Positions 1-9,478 of a stretch of 47,512 nt of DNA are shown piece after piece; within the stretch, counting starts at the first letter, position 1, and each line of letters starts with the position of its first letter. The DNA comes from Alphaproteobacteria bacterium. Its GTDB lineage: Bacteria > Pseudomonadota > Alphaproteobacteria > Micavibrionales > Micavibrionaceae. The notes below the pieces were generated by a model. The model saw only the letters and a list, made by a program, of their open reading frames with translations. It was not told the origin of the DNA and searched no databases. The position numbers were made by a program, and so were the translations under genes. The stretch is taken from contig JABSQP010000014.1 of the NCBI GenBank assembly GCA_013215815.1, positions 1 through 47,512 of the forward strand. Reading direction: 5' to 3'.

Positions 1-1
1 T

Positions 2-187
2 CTGAAGGATCATGGTGTTTCGATCGAAAAATTACACCAACCGGGTCAAAATGATGATGGCACAGCGTCTGTTGTTATGGTCACGCATGAAGTTGGCCAT
101 AAGGCAATGCGAGAAGGCGTTGCTGAGCTTAAAAAATTATCCAGCATTGTGAATACTCCGAAGCTTCTTCGCCTTGAAGAAATCTAA
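2..187 (+). CDS. hom: Homoserine dehydrogenase, C-terminal end (partial)
   Basis: The reading frame is open from the window edge to TAA at 185-187 and gives 61 residues, including SVVMVTHEVGHKAMREGV and ending LLRLEEI. This resembles the C-terminal ACT regulatory domain of homoserine dehydrogenase, where the TH-E pattern is typical. The enzyme reduces aspartate semialdehyde to homoserine on the threonine and methionine pathway; the ACT domain carries threonine feedback control. The catalytic part lies outside the window. The order hom-glpX-recJ is familiar in alphaproteobacteria and supports the call, which otherwise rests on a short fragment. Confidence 0.75.
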   Translation: MKDHGVSIEKLHQPGQNDDGTASVVMVTHEVGHKAMREGVAELKKLSSIVNTPKLLRLEEI

Positions 188-246
188 GCGTTCGTTTAGT
201 CTGCGTTTAGGTTCACAAACACTTCTAACGTCAGAAAGATATAGAC

Positions 247-1275
247 ATGACTGCTCAAGCCCCACAGCAAAATTCACAAGATTTTGATGAAAGCTTTTCT
301 ATGGATCGAAACTTAGCGCTCGAAGCGGTTCGGGTCACTGAAGCAGCGGCTTTGGCCGCGTCAAAGACAGTTGGGCGTGGAGATGAAAAGGCAGCAGATC
401 GCGCAGCCGTCGATGCGATGCGTGATGCATTAAACTCTCTCGATATTCGTGGTCGCGTTGTTATCGGGGAAGGGGAGCGTGATGAAGCGCCAATGCTTTA
501 TATTGGCGAAGAAGTTGGTAATGGCAACGGTCCTGCTGTTGATATCGCGCTTGATCCCTTAGAAGGGACGACGATTACAGCCAAGGGTGGTCAAAATGCG
601 CTGGCTGTGATGGCGATGGCTGACAAGGATGGCTTCCTAAACGCGCCAGATGTTTATATGCAGAAAATGGCTGTAGGTCCCTCTATCCCTGAAAGCGTTT
701 TGGATTTAGATGCGCCAATTGGTGATGTGCTGAAAAAAGTAGCTCAGGCAAAACAAGCAAAAGTGGAAGATTTACTTATCTGTGTTCTCGATCGTTCACG
801 TCATGAAGAAATTATCAAAGGTGTCCGTGAAGCGGGTGCACGTATTTCTCTTATCCAAGATGGTGATGTGAGCGCCGTTATTGCAACGACTGAAGAAGCT
901 AGTGGTATTGACATGTATGTTGGCACAGGTGGCGCGCCGGAAGGTGTTTTGGCTGCAGCGGCGCTTCAGTGTACAGGCGGCGCAATGTTAGGACGTTTGA
1001 TCTTTCGTAATGATGATGAGCGCGCACGCGCAGAGAAGTGGGGCATTACCGATCTTAACCGTATCTATGCGACAAATGATCTAGCAAAACCGGATAACGT
1101 TATGTTTGCGGCAACAGGTGTGACGTCTGGTACAATGCTTCCAGGCGTTCGTCGTTATGCAGGTGGCGCGATAACGCATTCAATTGTGATGCGCTCTAAA
1201 TCAGGAACTGTGCGCAGAATTGAAGCAGAACATAATTTCGGTCGCAAGGTAGGCTTCCGCGCGTTGGATGAATAA
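247..1275 (+). CDS. glpX: Class II fructose-1,6-bisphosphatase
   Basis: Hydrolyses fructose-1,6-bisphosphate to fructose-6-phosphate in gluconeogenesis; some homologues also act on sedoheptulose bisphosphate. The 342 residues match the usual length of the GlpX family. Visible motifs are GEGERDEAPML at residues 74-84 and DPLEGTT at 103-109, which hold the metal- and phosphate-binding acidic residues, and a conserved GTGGAPEGVLAAAAL stretch in the second half. The ATG at 247 follows a weak purine-rich AGAAAG. recJ starts 10 bases after the stop, so the two are probably co-transcribed with hom. No class I fructose bisphosphatase is seen in the window. Confidence 0.95.
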   Translation: MTAQAPQQNSQDFDESFSMDRNLALEAVRVTEAAALAASKTVGRGDEKAADRAAVDAMRDALNSLDIRGRVVIGEGERDEAPMLYIGEEVGNGNGPAVDIALDPLEGTTITAKGGQNALAVMAMADKDGFLNAPDVYMQKMAVGPSIPESVLDLDAPIGDVLKKVAQAKQAKVEDLLICVLDRSRHEEIIKGVREAGARISLIQDGDVSAVIATTEEASGIDMYVGTGGAPEGVLAAAALQCTGGAMLGRLIFRNDDERARAEKWGITDLNRIYATNDLAKPDNVMFAATGVTSGTMLPGVRRYAGGAITHSIVMRSKSGTVRRIEAEHNFGRKVGFRALDE

Positions 1276-1284
1276 GCGGCGCGT

Positions 1285-3135
1285 ATGGGACAGTCTTCGG
1301 CACTTCATGTACAGAAATCTCTAGGCGGAAAAAGCTGGCGCTTTTTTGATGCGGATGATGCGGAAGTGACCCGTATTGTACAAACGCGTCAGCTGCCTGA
1401 ATTTATAGCGCGTTTGTTATGCCAGCGCGGTATTCCATCAGATTCTATTGATGAGTTTTTTAACCCGACGCTAAGGGATCATTTCCCAGATCCGTTTTCT
1501 TTAAAGGGGATGGCAGAGCTTGCCGATGATATTGCTGCGCGCATTATGGCGGCAAAAGAAGGGGGTTCGACTATCGGTATATTGGCCGATTTTGATGTTG
1601 ATGGTGCGACCTCTGCTGCTATTTTGACCCGTTTCTTGCGTCATTTTGGTCTCAATCCGCCAGTATATATTCCTGATCGCCTTGAAGAGGGGTATGGGCC
1701 GAGTAAGGCGTCTTTTGAGAGTTTGAAAGAGCAGGGCGCAGAGTGCGTTATTATTGCTGACTGCGGTATTACAGCACATGAGCCTATAACCGATGGTCGA
1801 GCGTTAGGGCTTGATATTGTTGTTCTTGATCACCATGAACCTGAAGACACGCTGCCCGATGCAAACCACATCATTAATCCGAAGCGTAAAGATGATAGTT
1901 CTGGCTTGGATATGCTTGCGGCATGTGGGGTGAGTTTCCTTGTCTGTGTCGCGATTAATAATCGCCTACGTGAAAAAGGTTTTTACAAAGAACGCAGCAT
2001 TGAAGAAGCGCCGATGAAATCATTTCTTGATCTGCTGGGGCTTGGCACGGTGTGTGATATGGTGCCATTGCAGGGGCCTAATCGTTTATTTGTGAAGGCA
2101 GGCTTTGATCAAATGGCGCATCACACCAATGAAGGTATTAAAGCGCTTTGTCTGGTGGGGAAGGTTGAAAAAGCGCCAACACCAACGGATGCGGGATGGT
2201 CTATTGGGCCGCGTATTAATGCCGGCTCACGTGTTCATCGTTCTGATTTAGGGGCAAAACTGCTTTCAACGACAGATGCTGATGAGGCCATGTCGATCGC
2301 TTTGGCCCTTGAAGAATGCAACCAAGAGCGTAAAGAAATCCAAAGTAAGATGATGAAAACGGCCTGTGATAAGGTTGAAATCACTAACCTTTACATGAAA
2401 CCGATCATTGTTGTCGAGGATGAGAGTTTTCATCCTGGGCTTAGTGGTCTTGTCGCAGGACGTCTCAAAGAACGCTATGGTAAGCCAGCAATTTGTGTAA
2501 CGTATGCAGAAAATTCAGATGGATCGATAGAAGGTCGTGGATCAGGGCGATCCGTAAAAGGGATCTCAATGGCGGACATGTTTATCTCTGCCCGTGATGA
2601 AGGCTTGCTTGTTAAAGGGGGCGGTCATGCGATGGCTGGCGGCTTTACAATTGAACCAGACAAGATTGATGCATTTAGAGAGTACTTATACTCTTACATT
2701 GATAACTTATCAGAAGATAATGAAATCATTGAGGAATTAGAAATTGATTCTTTAGCAACTGTGCGTGGAGCGACACCGAATTTTATAAAGTTACTGACTG
2801 ATAATATGGGGCCGTTTGGTGTTGGGAATGCAGAGCCAATTTTTGCTTTAAGTGGTGTACGTGCTTACAGTGTTGATGTACTGAAGGAGAAGCATATTCG
2901 TCTCATGCTTAGTGATTCTGACGGTGGTTCGCGTATGAAGGCTATGTTCTTTAGTGGTGTTGATACAGAGTTAGGGCAGGCGCTTTTGACGCAATCAAAA
3001 GTCATGCCATTCCATTTGGTAGGGCAGTTTCAAATTAATAGCTGGCAGGGGCGTGAGAGCGTAGAGTTTCACGTTAAAGATGGTACTTATGCTATTGAAC
3101 AAAAAGAAAAAATAGAGATAAAAGAGGCGGTTTAA
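1285..3135 (+). CDS. recJ: Single-stranded-DNA-specific 5'-3' exonuclease RecJ
   Basis: Degrades single-stranded DNA 5' to 3' in recombination and mismatch or base-excision repair. It is a DHH-family phosphoesterase of 616 residues, normal for RecJ. The manganese-binding motifs are present: ADFDVDG at 101-107, the aspartate of ADCGIT at 159 and LDHHEP at 181-186. The DHHA1 motif GGGHAMAGGF begins at about 445, and a C-terminal OB-like region follows. The gene lies 10 bases after glpX, and its own stop is 3 bases before the next ATG, so a transcript across glpX, recJ and the transporter is likely. No anomaly seen. Confidence 0.95.
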   Translation: MGQSSALHVQKSLGGKSWRFFDADDAEVTRIVQTRQLPEFIARLLCQRGIPSDSIDEFFNPTLRDHFPDPFSLKGMAELADDIAARIMAAKEGGSTIGILADFDVDGATSAAILTRFLRHFGLNPPVYIPDRLEEGYGPSKASFESLKEQGAECVIIADCGITAHEPITDGRALGLDIVVLDHHEPEDTLPDANHIINPKRKDDSSGLDMLAACGVSFLVCVAINNRLREKGFYKERSIEEAPMKSFLDLLGLGTVCDMVPLQGPNRLFVKAGFDQMAHHTNEGIKALCLVGKVEKAPTPTDAGWSIGPRINAGSRVHRSDLGAKLLSTTDADEAMSIALALEECNQERKEIQSKMMKTACDKVEITNLYMKPIIVVEDESFHPGLSGLVAGRLKERYGKPAICVTYAENSDGSIEGRGSGRSVKGISMADMFISARDEGLLVKGGGHAMAGGFTIEPDKIDAFREYLYSYIDNLSEDNEIIEELEIDSLATVRGATPNFIKLLTDNMGPFGVGNAEPIFALSGVRAYSVDVLKEKHIRLMLSDSDGGSRMKAMFFSGVDTELGQALLTQSKVMPFHLVGQFQINSWQGRESVEFHVKDGTYAIEQKEKIEIKEAV

Positions 3136-3138
3136 GAG

Positions 3139-4047
3139 ATGGTGCAAATCAAAACGTTTATTGAAAACAATTTGTCATTATTGCTTTTTATTGGCCTGCT
3201 ATTGGGATTTGTTGTTCCTGATATGGGAGATATAGCGGATGAATTTGTTATTTTTTTTACTGCGGGACTGATTTTTCTCTCTTGTGCAGATGCAAAGCCC
3301 GCTGATTTTTTAAAGATTGATATTTTTCAGTCGAGCTTATTTACAATTACTCGTTTTGCGGTCTTTCCTTTGGTTGGTTTCTTTTTGGTGAAGTCCTTTT
3401 ATCCTGAGTTTGCTACGGGTACGTTACTATTATTGTTGATGCCTGCAGGAATGGCCGTAGCTTCTTTGTGTTCAATGTCAAAGGCAAATGTTGCATTGGG
3501 TTTGGGCCTTACCGTTATGTCTAGTTTATTGGCTCCTGCTATAATTCCAGGGGTCTTTGCCTTTTTGGGGCAGTATGTGAATGTTGATATCACGAAACTT
3601 TTTATTACGTTATTGCTCATAATTTTTGTGCCAGTGTTGATGTACTTTTTATTGGTCAAAAAAGTTCCTGCTGCAGGAGGATATATTCAAAAATACAACA
3701 AATCATCGGCGGTTATACTGATGTCACTGGTTTTGATGATTGTTATTGCATCAATAAAAGATCGGATTTTAGAGGCGCCGAATTCAGTTGTTTTAATGCT
3801 CGTTGTTTTGTTTGGTGTTTTTGGACTTTGTTATGCTTTGGGCATTATCTTTAGTTTCTTTGTCGAATCTGAAGATAAGGTGCCATACATTATTGGCTCT
3901 GGGGCAATGAATAATGCTTTAGCTGTAGGTTTGGCTTTTGCGTACTTTGATGAAACGACGACTCTTTTTATTGTTTTGAGTGAGATATCTTGGTGCTTCT
4001 ACGTCGCTCTAGCGCAGTTTGTTTTGTCAAAACGGGCCAAAGCCTAG
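3139..4047 (+). CDS. Bile acid:sodium symporter (BASS/SBF) family transporter
   Basis: A 302-residue integral membrane protein with about nine hydrophobic segments and almost no soluble loops. The stretch MPAGMAVASLCSMSKANVAL followed by LGLTVMSSLLAP resembles the conserved SBF core, where a small-residue-rich helix precedes a (A/S)KG(D/N)VALS-like turn. SGAMNNALAVGLAFAYF near residue 255 corresponds to the second crossing motif. BASS proteins move organic anions (bile acids, pyruvate, pantothenate) with sodium; the substrate here cannot be read. The ATG is three bases after recJ's stop, with AAGAGGCGG inside the end of recJ as ribosome binding site, so it is probably translated from the recJ transcript. 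An auxin-efflux-type carrier is the main alternative. Confidence 0.7.
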   Translation: MVQIKTFIENNLSLLLFIGLLLGFVVPDMGDIADEFVIFFTAGLIFLSCADAKPADFLKIDIFQSSLFTITRFAVFPLVGFFLVKSFYPEFATGTLLLLLMPAGMAVASLCSMSKANVALGLGLTVMSSLLAPAIIPGVFAFLGQYVNVDITKLFITLLLIIFVPVLMYFLLVKKVPAAGGYIQKYNKSSAVILMSLVLMIVIASIKDRILEAPNSVVLMLVVLFGVFGLCYALGIIFSFFVESEDKVPYIIGSGAMNNALAVGLAFAYFDETTTLFIVLSEISWCFYVALAQFVLSKRAKA

Positions 4048-4104
4048 ATTTTTTGATCATAAGCTGTAAAATATTAAAAAGTTAAAAAAAATACATTTTA
4101 AGGG

Positions 4105-4133
4105 TTGCGTTTTAAAAGAGAAGCGATTACAAA
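4105..4133 (+). promoter_or_regulatory. Possible promoter for tRNA-Glu
   Basis: TTGCGT (4105-4110), a 17-base spacer and TACAAA (4128-4133), about 30 bases before the tRNA. The rest of 4048-4162 is AT-rich with no clear terminator. Confidence 0.4.
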
Positions 4134-4162
4134 GTCGCAATCTTAAGCGCTGTTAGGCTCGC

Positions 4163-4238
4163 GTCCCGTTCGTCTAGAGGCCTAGGACACCGCCCTTTCA
4201 CGGCGGCAACACGGGTTCAAATCCCGTACGGGACGCCA
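4163..4238 (+). tRNA. tRNA-Glu (TTC)
   Basis: A full cloverleaf can be folded: acceptor GTCCCGT pairs with ACGGGAC, the anticodon stem CCGCC/GGCGG encloses loop CTTTCAC (anticodon TTC), the T arm is ACGGGTTCAAATCCCGT, the discriminator is G and CCA is encoded. Confidence 0.97.
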
Positions 4239-4333
4239 ATAGCTTAAAAATAAACGAGTTTTATTATTATGCAGCGAATTCAGGATACATTTCATTGGAC
4301 ACCGCTAAGCACAGTAAGAGTTTTTAAGATCTC

Positions 4334-5752
4334 ATGAATCTTATTCTTATTAGCTTTTTTGGATTTCTCTCATTCTTTCTTTTCACAGGATTGCTGTCTG
4401 TACGCCGTCGTCAGAAATCTGCTGAGGACTATTTGCTCGCCAGTCGCCGTGTTAGTCCATCTTTTGTGGGACTGTCTGGTGCTGCATCTACGGCAAGTGG
4501 CTTTGGCTTTACAGGTATTATAGCTTTTGGTTACACAATGGGCTTGGCTGGTGCATGGTTCATCTTTGGTGTTATTTTCGGTTCTCTTATAGCATTTAGC
4601 ATTACATCTCGGCGCTATCGTACGTTTTCCCAACGTCAGGGTGCTGCTTCTTTTGCTGAGTTCTTAACACATGGTTTAGGCGATAAAACCCGTATCCTTC
4701 AAATGACTGTCGGTCTTGTCAGCATGTTTGCAGTTATCTTGTATGCAACCGCGCAGCTAACTGCTGGTAGTAAAGCACTTCACGTGCTCTTTGGCTGGGA
4801 ATATGGCGTTGGCGCTGCAATGGGGGCCGTTATTGTTGTGATGTATTGTTTTGCAGGCGGTATTCGTGCGTCAATCTGGACAGATGTTGTTCAGATCATT
4901 GTTATGTATGGTGCGATGACGTTGCTCGCTATAGTGTCTTTGAACGCAATTGGCGGTTTAAGTTCTTTGTATGAGCAGTTGCAGGCAATTGATCCAAAGC
5001 TTGTTCATATTATGCCGCAGGACAATCCTTTTGGTCCTTTGTTATTCATCTTAGGCTGGATGTCAGTAGGTTTCAGTTTTATAGGCTTTCCGCATGTGAT
5101 GGTGCGTTTTATGACGCTTGAAAAACCGCGTGATACTAAAAAGGCTATCGCATGGTATCAGGGCTCATATAGCGCTTTCTACATCACGGCTTATGTTGTG
5201 GCGCTTTGTACACGTATCCTCATTTCGGAAGCGGAGAGCTTTGATAAAGAGCTTGCACTGCCGCAATTGGCTCAGGATATGCTTCCTGAGGTTCTTGTCG
5301 GTGTGATTTTGGCGGGTATTTTTGCAGGAACAATTTCGACTGCAGACTCGTTGGTGCTGAGCTGCACCGCGTCTCTATCGCGTGATATTGTGCCTAAATA
5401 CAAGGATTCTTATATCTTTCTAAAGGTCTGCACGATCGCAGTAACAGCTGTTGCCTTGGGGTTAGCGGTGTTTGGTAGCAAAAGTGTTTTTGACCTTGTT
5501 TTGTTTGCTATTACCATTATGGGCGCAGGGTTTGCACCGATTATGCTTGTTCGTGTTATGAAATGGCGCCTCACACCGTTGCTGGCGTTTACTATGATGC
5601 TCAGCGGTGTTGCTGTTGGCGTGTTATGGCGACTTGAAGGGCTGCACAAGCATGTATATGATGCATTACCGGGAATCGTGATGGCCTTTGTGGTCTATGT
5701 CGTGGGGCGCGGCATGATTGCGATGAAAGAGAAATATAAAAATGAAATTTGA
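4334..5752 (+). CDS. Sodium:solute symporter family protein
   Basis: A 472-residue protein with about twelve or thirteen hydrophobic segments, typical of the sodium:solute symporter (SSS) family. The N-terminus has the family pattern SAEDYLLASRRVSPSFVGLS followed by a glycine-rich helix (GFTGIIAFGYTMG). Later, AGIFAGTISTADSLVLSCTA matches the conserved SSS segment with TADS that helps form the sodium site. Families with this pattern take up proline, pantothenate, acetate or sugars; the substrate cannot be read. The last 11 bases overlap the start of the DEAD-box helicase gene, implying coupled translation. Upstream lies tRNA-Glu, and the Shine-Dalgarno before the ATG is weak. Confidence 0.85.
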   Translation: MNLILISFFGFLSFFLFTGLLSVRRRQKSAEDYLLASRRVSPSFVGLSGAASTASGFGFTGIIAFGYTMGLAGAWFIFGVIFGSLIAFSITSRRYRTFSQRQGAASFAEFLTHGLGDKTRILQMTVGLVSMFAVILYATAQLTAGSKALHVLFGWEYGVGAAMGAVIVVMYCFAGGIRASIWTDVVQIIVMYGAMTLLAIVSLNAIGGLSSLYEQLQAIDPKLVHIMPQDNPFGPLLFILGWMSVGFSFIGFPHVMVRFMTLEKPRDTKKAIAWYQGSYSAFYITAYVVALCTRILISEAESFDKELALPQLAQDMLPEVLVGVILAGIFAGTISTADSLVLSCTASLSRDIVPKYKDSYIFLKVCTIAVTAVALGLAVFGSKSVFDLVLFAITIMGAGFAPIMLVRVMKWRLTPLLAFTMMLSGVAVGVLWRLEGLHKHVYDALPGIVMAFVVYVVGRGMIAMKEKYKNEI

Positions 5753-6983
5753 TGATCTGGGCCTGAGCCCTGAAACGCTGAAAGCGATTAAAGAGTGCGG
5801 CTATGAAGAGGCAACGCCTATTCAGGCGAAAGCAATCCCGCTCATTCAAATGACACGTGATGTTGTCGGTTTGGCACAAACTGGAACCGGAAAGACGGCT
5901 AGTTTTACACTTCCTATGATTGATGCACTGAGTGGTGGCCGCGCAAAAATGCGTATGCCGCGTTCTCTGGTTTTGGCTCCGACACGTGAATTGGCGGCTC
6001 AGGTGGCTGAAAACTTTGATAAATACGGTAAACACCATGAATTAAATCATGCGCTGCTTGTCGGTGGCACATCGATGGGCGATCAAATGAAGCTTCTTGA
6101 GAAGGGCGTTGATGTGTTGATTGCAACGCCAGGGCGCCTTTTGGACTTGTTTGAGCGTGGTTCAATTCTACTAAATGATATTAAGATACTCGTTATTGAT
6201 GAAGCGGATCGTATGCTTGATATGGGTTTTATCCCAGATATTGAGAAGATTGTCTCTCTTTTACCGCCAACACGCCAGACGCTTTTGTTTTCGGCGACGA
6301 TGCCGTCAGAAATTAAAAATCTGACCACGAAGTTTTTGAGTAACCCTAAAGAAGTCTCTGTTGCACCGCCTGCATCACCGGCGAAGACAGTTGAACAGTT
6401 TCTTGTGCATACGCATCCAAAGGGCAAAGACCGAATCTTGATGCGTTTGCTCGAACAAGAAAAAGTGGAAAGCGCGTTTGTGTTTCTAAACAGGAAGCGT
6501 GATGTAGATACGCTCGGTAAGTTTCTGAAAAATAAAGGTTTTCCTGCTGCTGCTTTGCACGGAGATATGCCGCAGGTGAAGCGTACAGAAACGCTTGAGA
6601 AGTTCAAAGAAGGTTCAATTGAAATTCTTGTGTGTAGTGATGTTGCGGCGCGCGGGTTAGATGTAAAGGGCGTATCTCACGTATTTAACTATGATGTTCC
6701 GATGAGCGCAGATGATTACGTCCACCGTATCGGCCGAACTGGCCGTGCTGGTGCAAAAGGTCGCGCATGGATGCTCGCAACAAATGCTGATGAAAAGTTC
6801 ATGGATGCGATCGAGCGATTGATTAAGAAAAAGCTTGATGTTGTTGAAATAAAAGAGAAAAAGAAGACTGAAAAAAAGATAGAAAAGCCTGTAAAGAAAA
6901 CCCAGAAAAAGCGCTCTGGCAGTGATGGGGGAGGTGCGGACTGCCTTGGTTTTGGTGATGACACACCAGCATTTTTCAAATAG
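5742..6983 (+). CDS. DEAD-box RNA helicase (RhlE-like)
   Basis: ATP-dependent RNA helicase acting in RNA turnover or ribosome assembly. In 413 residues all core motifs appear in order: the Q motif region YEEATPIQAKAIP, AQTGTGKT at 45-52, PTRELAAQ at about 81, TPGR, DEAD at 153-156, SATMP, and HRIGRTGRAG near 332. After the second RecA-like domain comes a short lysine-rich tail (about residues 367-395) that probably contacts RNA. The short length and tail fit the RhlE group better than DbpA or CsdA. The ATG lies inside the end of the symporter gene (11-base overlap). 6984-7102 downstream holds no clear terminator. Confidence 0.9.
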   Translation: MKFDDLGLSPETLKAIKECGYEEATPIQAKAIPLIQMTRDVVGLAQTGTGKTASFTLPMIDALSGGRAKMRMPRSLVLAPTRELAAQVAENFDKYGKHHELNHALLVGGTSMGDQMKLLEKGVDVLIATPGRLLDLFERGSILLNDIKILVIDEADRMLDMGFIPDIEKIVSLLPPTRQTLLFSATMPSEIKNLTTKFLSNPKEVSVAPPASPAKTVEQFLVHTHPKGKDRILMRLLEQEKVESAFVFLNRKRDVDTLGKFLKNKGFPAAALHGDMPQVKRTETLEKFKEGSIEILVCSDVAARGLDVKGVSHVFNYDVPMSADDYVHRIGRTGRAGAKGRAWMLATNADEKFMDAIERLIKKKLDVVEIKEKKKTEKKIEKPVKKTQKKRSGSDGGGADCLGFGDDTPAFFK

Positions 6984-7102
6984 TAGTTGTTTTTCTGTCG
7001 TTTAATGTCCTTTTTTCCCGTTATAAAGCTTGATTTTTTACCTCTAATGCCCAAGAATCTTAGGGTCTTAAGTCTCTGTGTATCATCTTCAAGGCTATAT
7101 TC

Positions 7103-9478
7103 ATGAAACGCCATAAAGCTGTAAAAAAGATCACTATTTATGGGCTGCTTGCTGCAATGTCAGTCGGCTCTAGCTCCTATGTGTCTGCGGCAGGCAATGT
7201 GGTCGAGCCTTATCCGTTGTTTGGCAACATAATTGAAGCTTCTGTTCCTGCCGAACCGATGGCTGGTGTACCAGAACCGGAGATGCCTTCGGATACTCTT
7301 TTCAATCCTGCGGATCAGGTTGATTTATGGGCAGATATGCTCGAGCACGATGAAACTGGGCAAATTATCACGGCTTACGGTAATGTAGAGCTTGCTCAGG
7401 CTGGACGTATTTTGCGTGCGGATCGTATGGCATATAACCTTGCCACAGACGTTGTAAATGCATCTGGTAATGTCGTTCTAAACGATGCAACTGGTGATAC
7501 ATATTTTGCTGAGAACTTTGAGCTTTCGGAGAAGATGAAAGAAGGCTTTGTTCAGGGACTTCGCGGATTGTTGGCGGATGGTTCTCGTTTTACGGCTGTT
7601 AAGGGTGAGCAAGCTGAAGGTGGTTCAAAACTTCTCTTGGATGATGCGACCTACACACCTTGTGAGCCGTGTAAAAATAATCCTGAAAAAGTTCTTTGGC
7701 AACTCAAGGCTGATAAGGTAACCCATCATAAAGACCAGCAGCGTATTTCGTATGAGAATGCGCGTTTTGAATTAGGTGGAGTGCCATTATTTTATACGCC
7801 TTACTTCTCGCATCCAGATGGAACCATTAAGCGAAAGAGTGGATTGCTGACACCGCGCTTTGGCTATGACAGTGAGTTGGGGGCTTCATACAAGCAAGAA
7901 TATTATTGGGATATCGCGCCGAATAAAGATGCAACGATTGGTGTGACTGCGCTTACAAGCGAGGCGCCAGTATTGTCAGGACAGTATCGTCACAGATTTG
8001 AGAAAGCTTACATCGAAGCAGATGCGAGTATTACTTACTCAAGTCGTTTTGACAAAGATAATGGTGTTGGGACTGAGCAAGATGAAGAGTGGCGCGGACA
8101 TTTGTTCTCCGAAAACATTTGGGAAATTAATGATAAGTGGCGTGCGGGTCTCGATCTAGAATTAACGTCCGATGATCAGTATCTGCGTCAGTACAATATT
8201 ACAAACGAAGATGTACTCGAAAATGATCTGTACCTAGAACGTTTCTCTGATCGTGATTATGCTTTGGCTCGACTGACAGCATTTCAGGACGTAAGAACAA
8301 GTTCTCGCCAAGAAGATCAACCTAATATTTTACCTGAGATACATTCGCGATTTTTGGGTAATCCAGGAAGTCTTCTCGGTGGACGTTGGAGCGTTGAAGC
8401 TTCAGCTCTTGGCTTACGCCGAGAAGGAGATGATCAGGATATGGCCCGGGCGTCTTTGGAGACAGGTTGGCAAAAACGATATGTTGCCGGCATTGGCCTG
8501 GTGAACACTCTTGATCTCATTGCGCGCGGCGATGTTTACCGTGTCGATGATCGTGAGATTGCTACATCTGGTAGTGGGGTTAGTAGTGATGCATCTGAGG
8601 TGCGTGGTTTTGTGAAAGGTCACTTTAAAACAGCGTATCCAATGCAAAAGAATTTCTCTCGTATGCAATGGCTCATTGAACCAATGGCAGCGATTACAAC
8701 AGCAAGTAATGTTGATTTAGATGACTCTGATGTGCCAAACGAAGATAGTCAGGATGTTTTTGTTGATCCGCTTACTTTATTTGACCCTGATCGTTTCCCT
8801 GGTTATGACCGAATTGAAGATCGCCACCATGCTACATACGGTGTGCGAACAGGTTTGTTTGGTCATGGTGGGTACCGCGGCGAAATATTCTTGGGGCAGA
8901 GTTATCGTCTTGATAGCGATGATAACCCATTTCCCGTTGGTTCAGGTTTGTCTGAAGACCAGTCAGATTACGTAGGACAAATTTCAAGTTCTTTAGGGCA
9001 GCATCTTAATTTGGATTATCGCTTTCAATTAGATGAAGATAATCTTTCATCTAAAAGACATGAGATTGAGGCTGTTGGTCGTATGGGACCTTTTACAGCA
9101 ACATCTCGATATTTTTATGCCTCTGCCTTGCAGGGAACAGATCTTACTGACAGTCGTGAACAAATTCGTTCGGGCTTAACTTATAAACTGAATGATCAGT
9201 GGTCTGTGTTTGGTTCTGCTCAGTATGACTTTGCCGAGGATAATGAAGGGCTACGTAGGGCAACTTCTGGTTTTCGTTATACAGGGCAATGTGTGACCTT
9301 TGGTCTTACAGGCCAGAAAACTTATACGCGTGATACTTCTGGAGACAGTGATACCGTTATTATAGCACGTATTGGTTTAAAAAACCTTGGCGAGTTTCAA
9401 ACATCAGCAATTACGATTGATAGCTCAAGCAGTAATGATGATAATGAGGATGATTTAGAAGAGGAAGCGGACGAGTGA
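7103..9478 (+). CDS. lptD: LPS-assembly outer membrane protein LptD
   Basis: Outer membrane beta-barrel that inserts lipopolysaccharide into the outer leaflet together with LptE. A signal peptide covers about residues 1-30 (basic start, hydrophobic core, VSAAG). Residues of about 70-165 form the periplasmic OstA/LptA-like domain (DLWADMLEHDETGQIITAYG, then ASGNVVLND). The barrel follows, with the conserved FELGGVPLFYTPYFSHPDG and SGLLTPRFGYDS. Cysteines 187 and 190, and 730 near the C-terminus, could form the interdomain disulphides known in LptD. The 791 residues are usual. The C-terminal tail is very acidic (NDDNEDDLEEEADE). The usual neighbours surA-pdxA-ksgA are not here; instead the next gene overlaps by four bases. 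Confidence 0.93.
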   Translation: MKRHKAVKKITIYGLLAAMSVGSSSYVSAAGNVVEPYPLFGNIIEASVPAEPMAGVPEPEMPSDTLFNPADQVDLWADMLEHDETGQIITAYGNVELAQAGRILRADRMAYNLATDVVNASGNVVLNDATGDTYFAENFELSEKMKEGFVQGLRGLLADGSRFTAVKGEQAEGGSKLLLDDATYTPCEPCKNNPEKVLWQLKADKVTHHKDQQRISYENARFELGGVPLFYTPYFSHPDGTIKRKSGLLTPRFGYDSELGASYKQEYYWDIAPNKDATIGVTALTSEAPVLSGQYRHRFEKAYIEADASITYSSRFDKDNGVGTEQDEEWRGHLFSENIWEINDKWRAGLDLELTSDDQYLRQYNITNEDVLENDLYLERFSDRDYALARLTAFQDVRTSSRQEDQPNILPEIHSRFLGNPGSLLGGRWSVEASALGLRREGDDQDMARASLETGWQKRYVAGIGLVNTLDLIARGDVYRVDDREIATSGSGVSSDASEVRGFVKGHFKTAYPMQKNFSRMQWLIEPMAAITTASNVDLDDSDVPNEDSQDVFVDPLTLFDPDRFPGYDRIEDRHHATYGVRTGLFGHGGYRGEIFLGQSYRLDSDDNPFPVGSGLSEDQSDYVGQISSSLGQHLNLDYRFQLDEDNLSSKRHEIEAVGRMGPFTATSRYFYASALQGTDLTDSREQIRSGLTYKLNDQWSVFGSAQYDFAEDNEGLRRATSGFRYTGQCVTFGLTGQKTYTRDTSGDSDTVIIARIGLKNLGEFQTSAITIDSSSSNDDNEDDLEEEADE

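Noticed and set aside
5601-6038. 145-residue minus-strand frame across the symporter/helicase overlap
   Set aside because: Antisense to two real genes, with His/Cys/Arg-rich chance composition and no start signal.
6083-6607. 174-residue minus-strand frame inside the DEAD-box gene
   Set aside because: Opposite a strongly conserved helicase; Ser/Phe/Arg-rich composition is what an antisense frame gives; no ribosome site.
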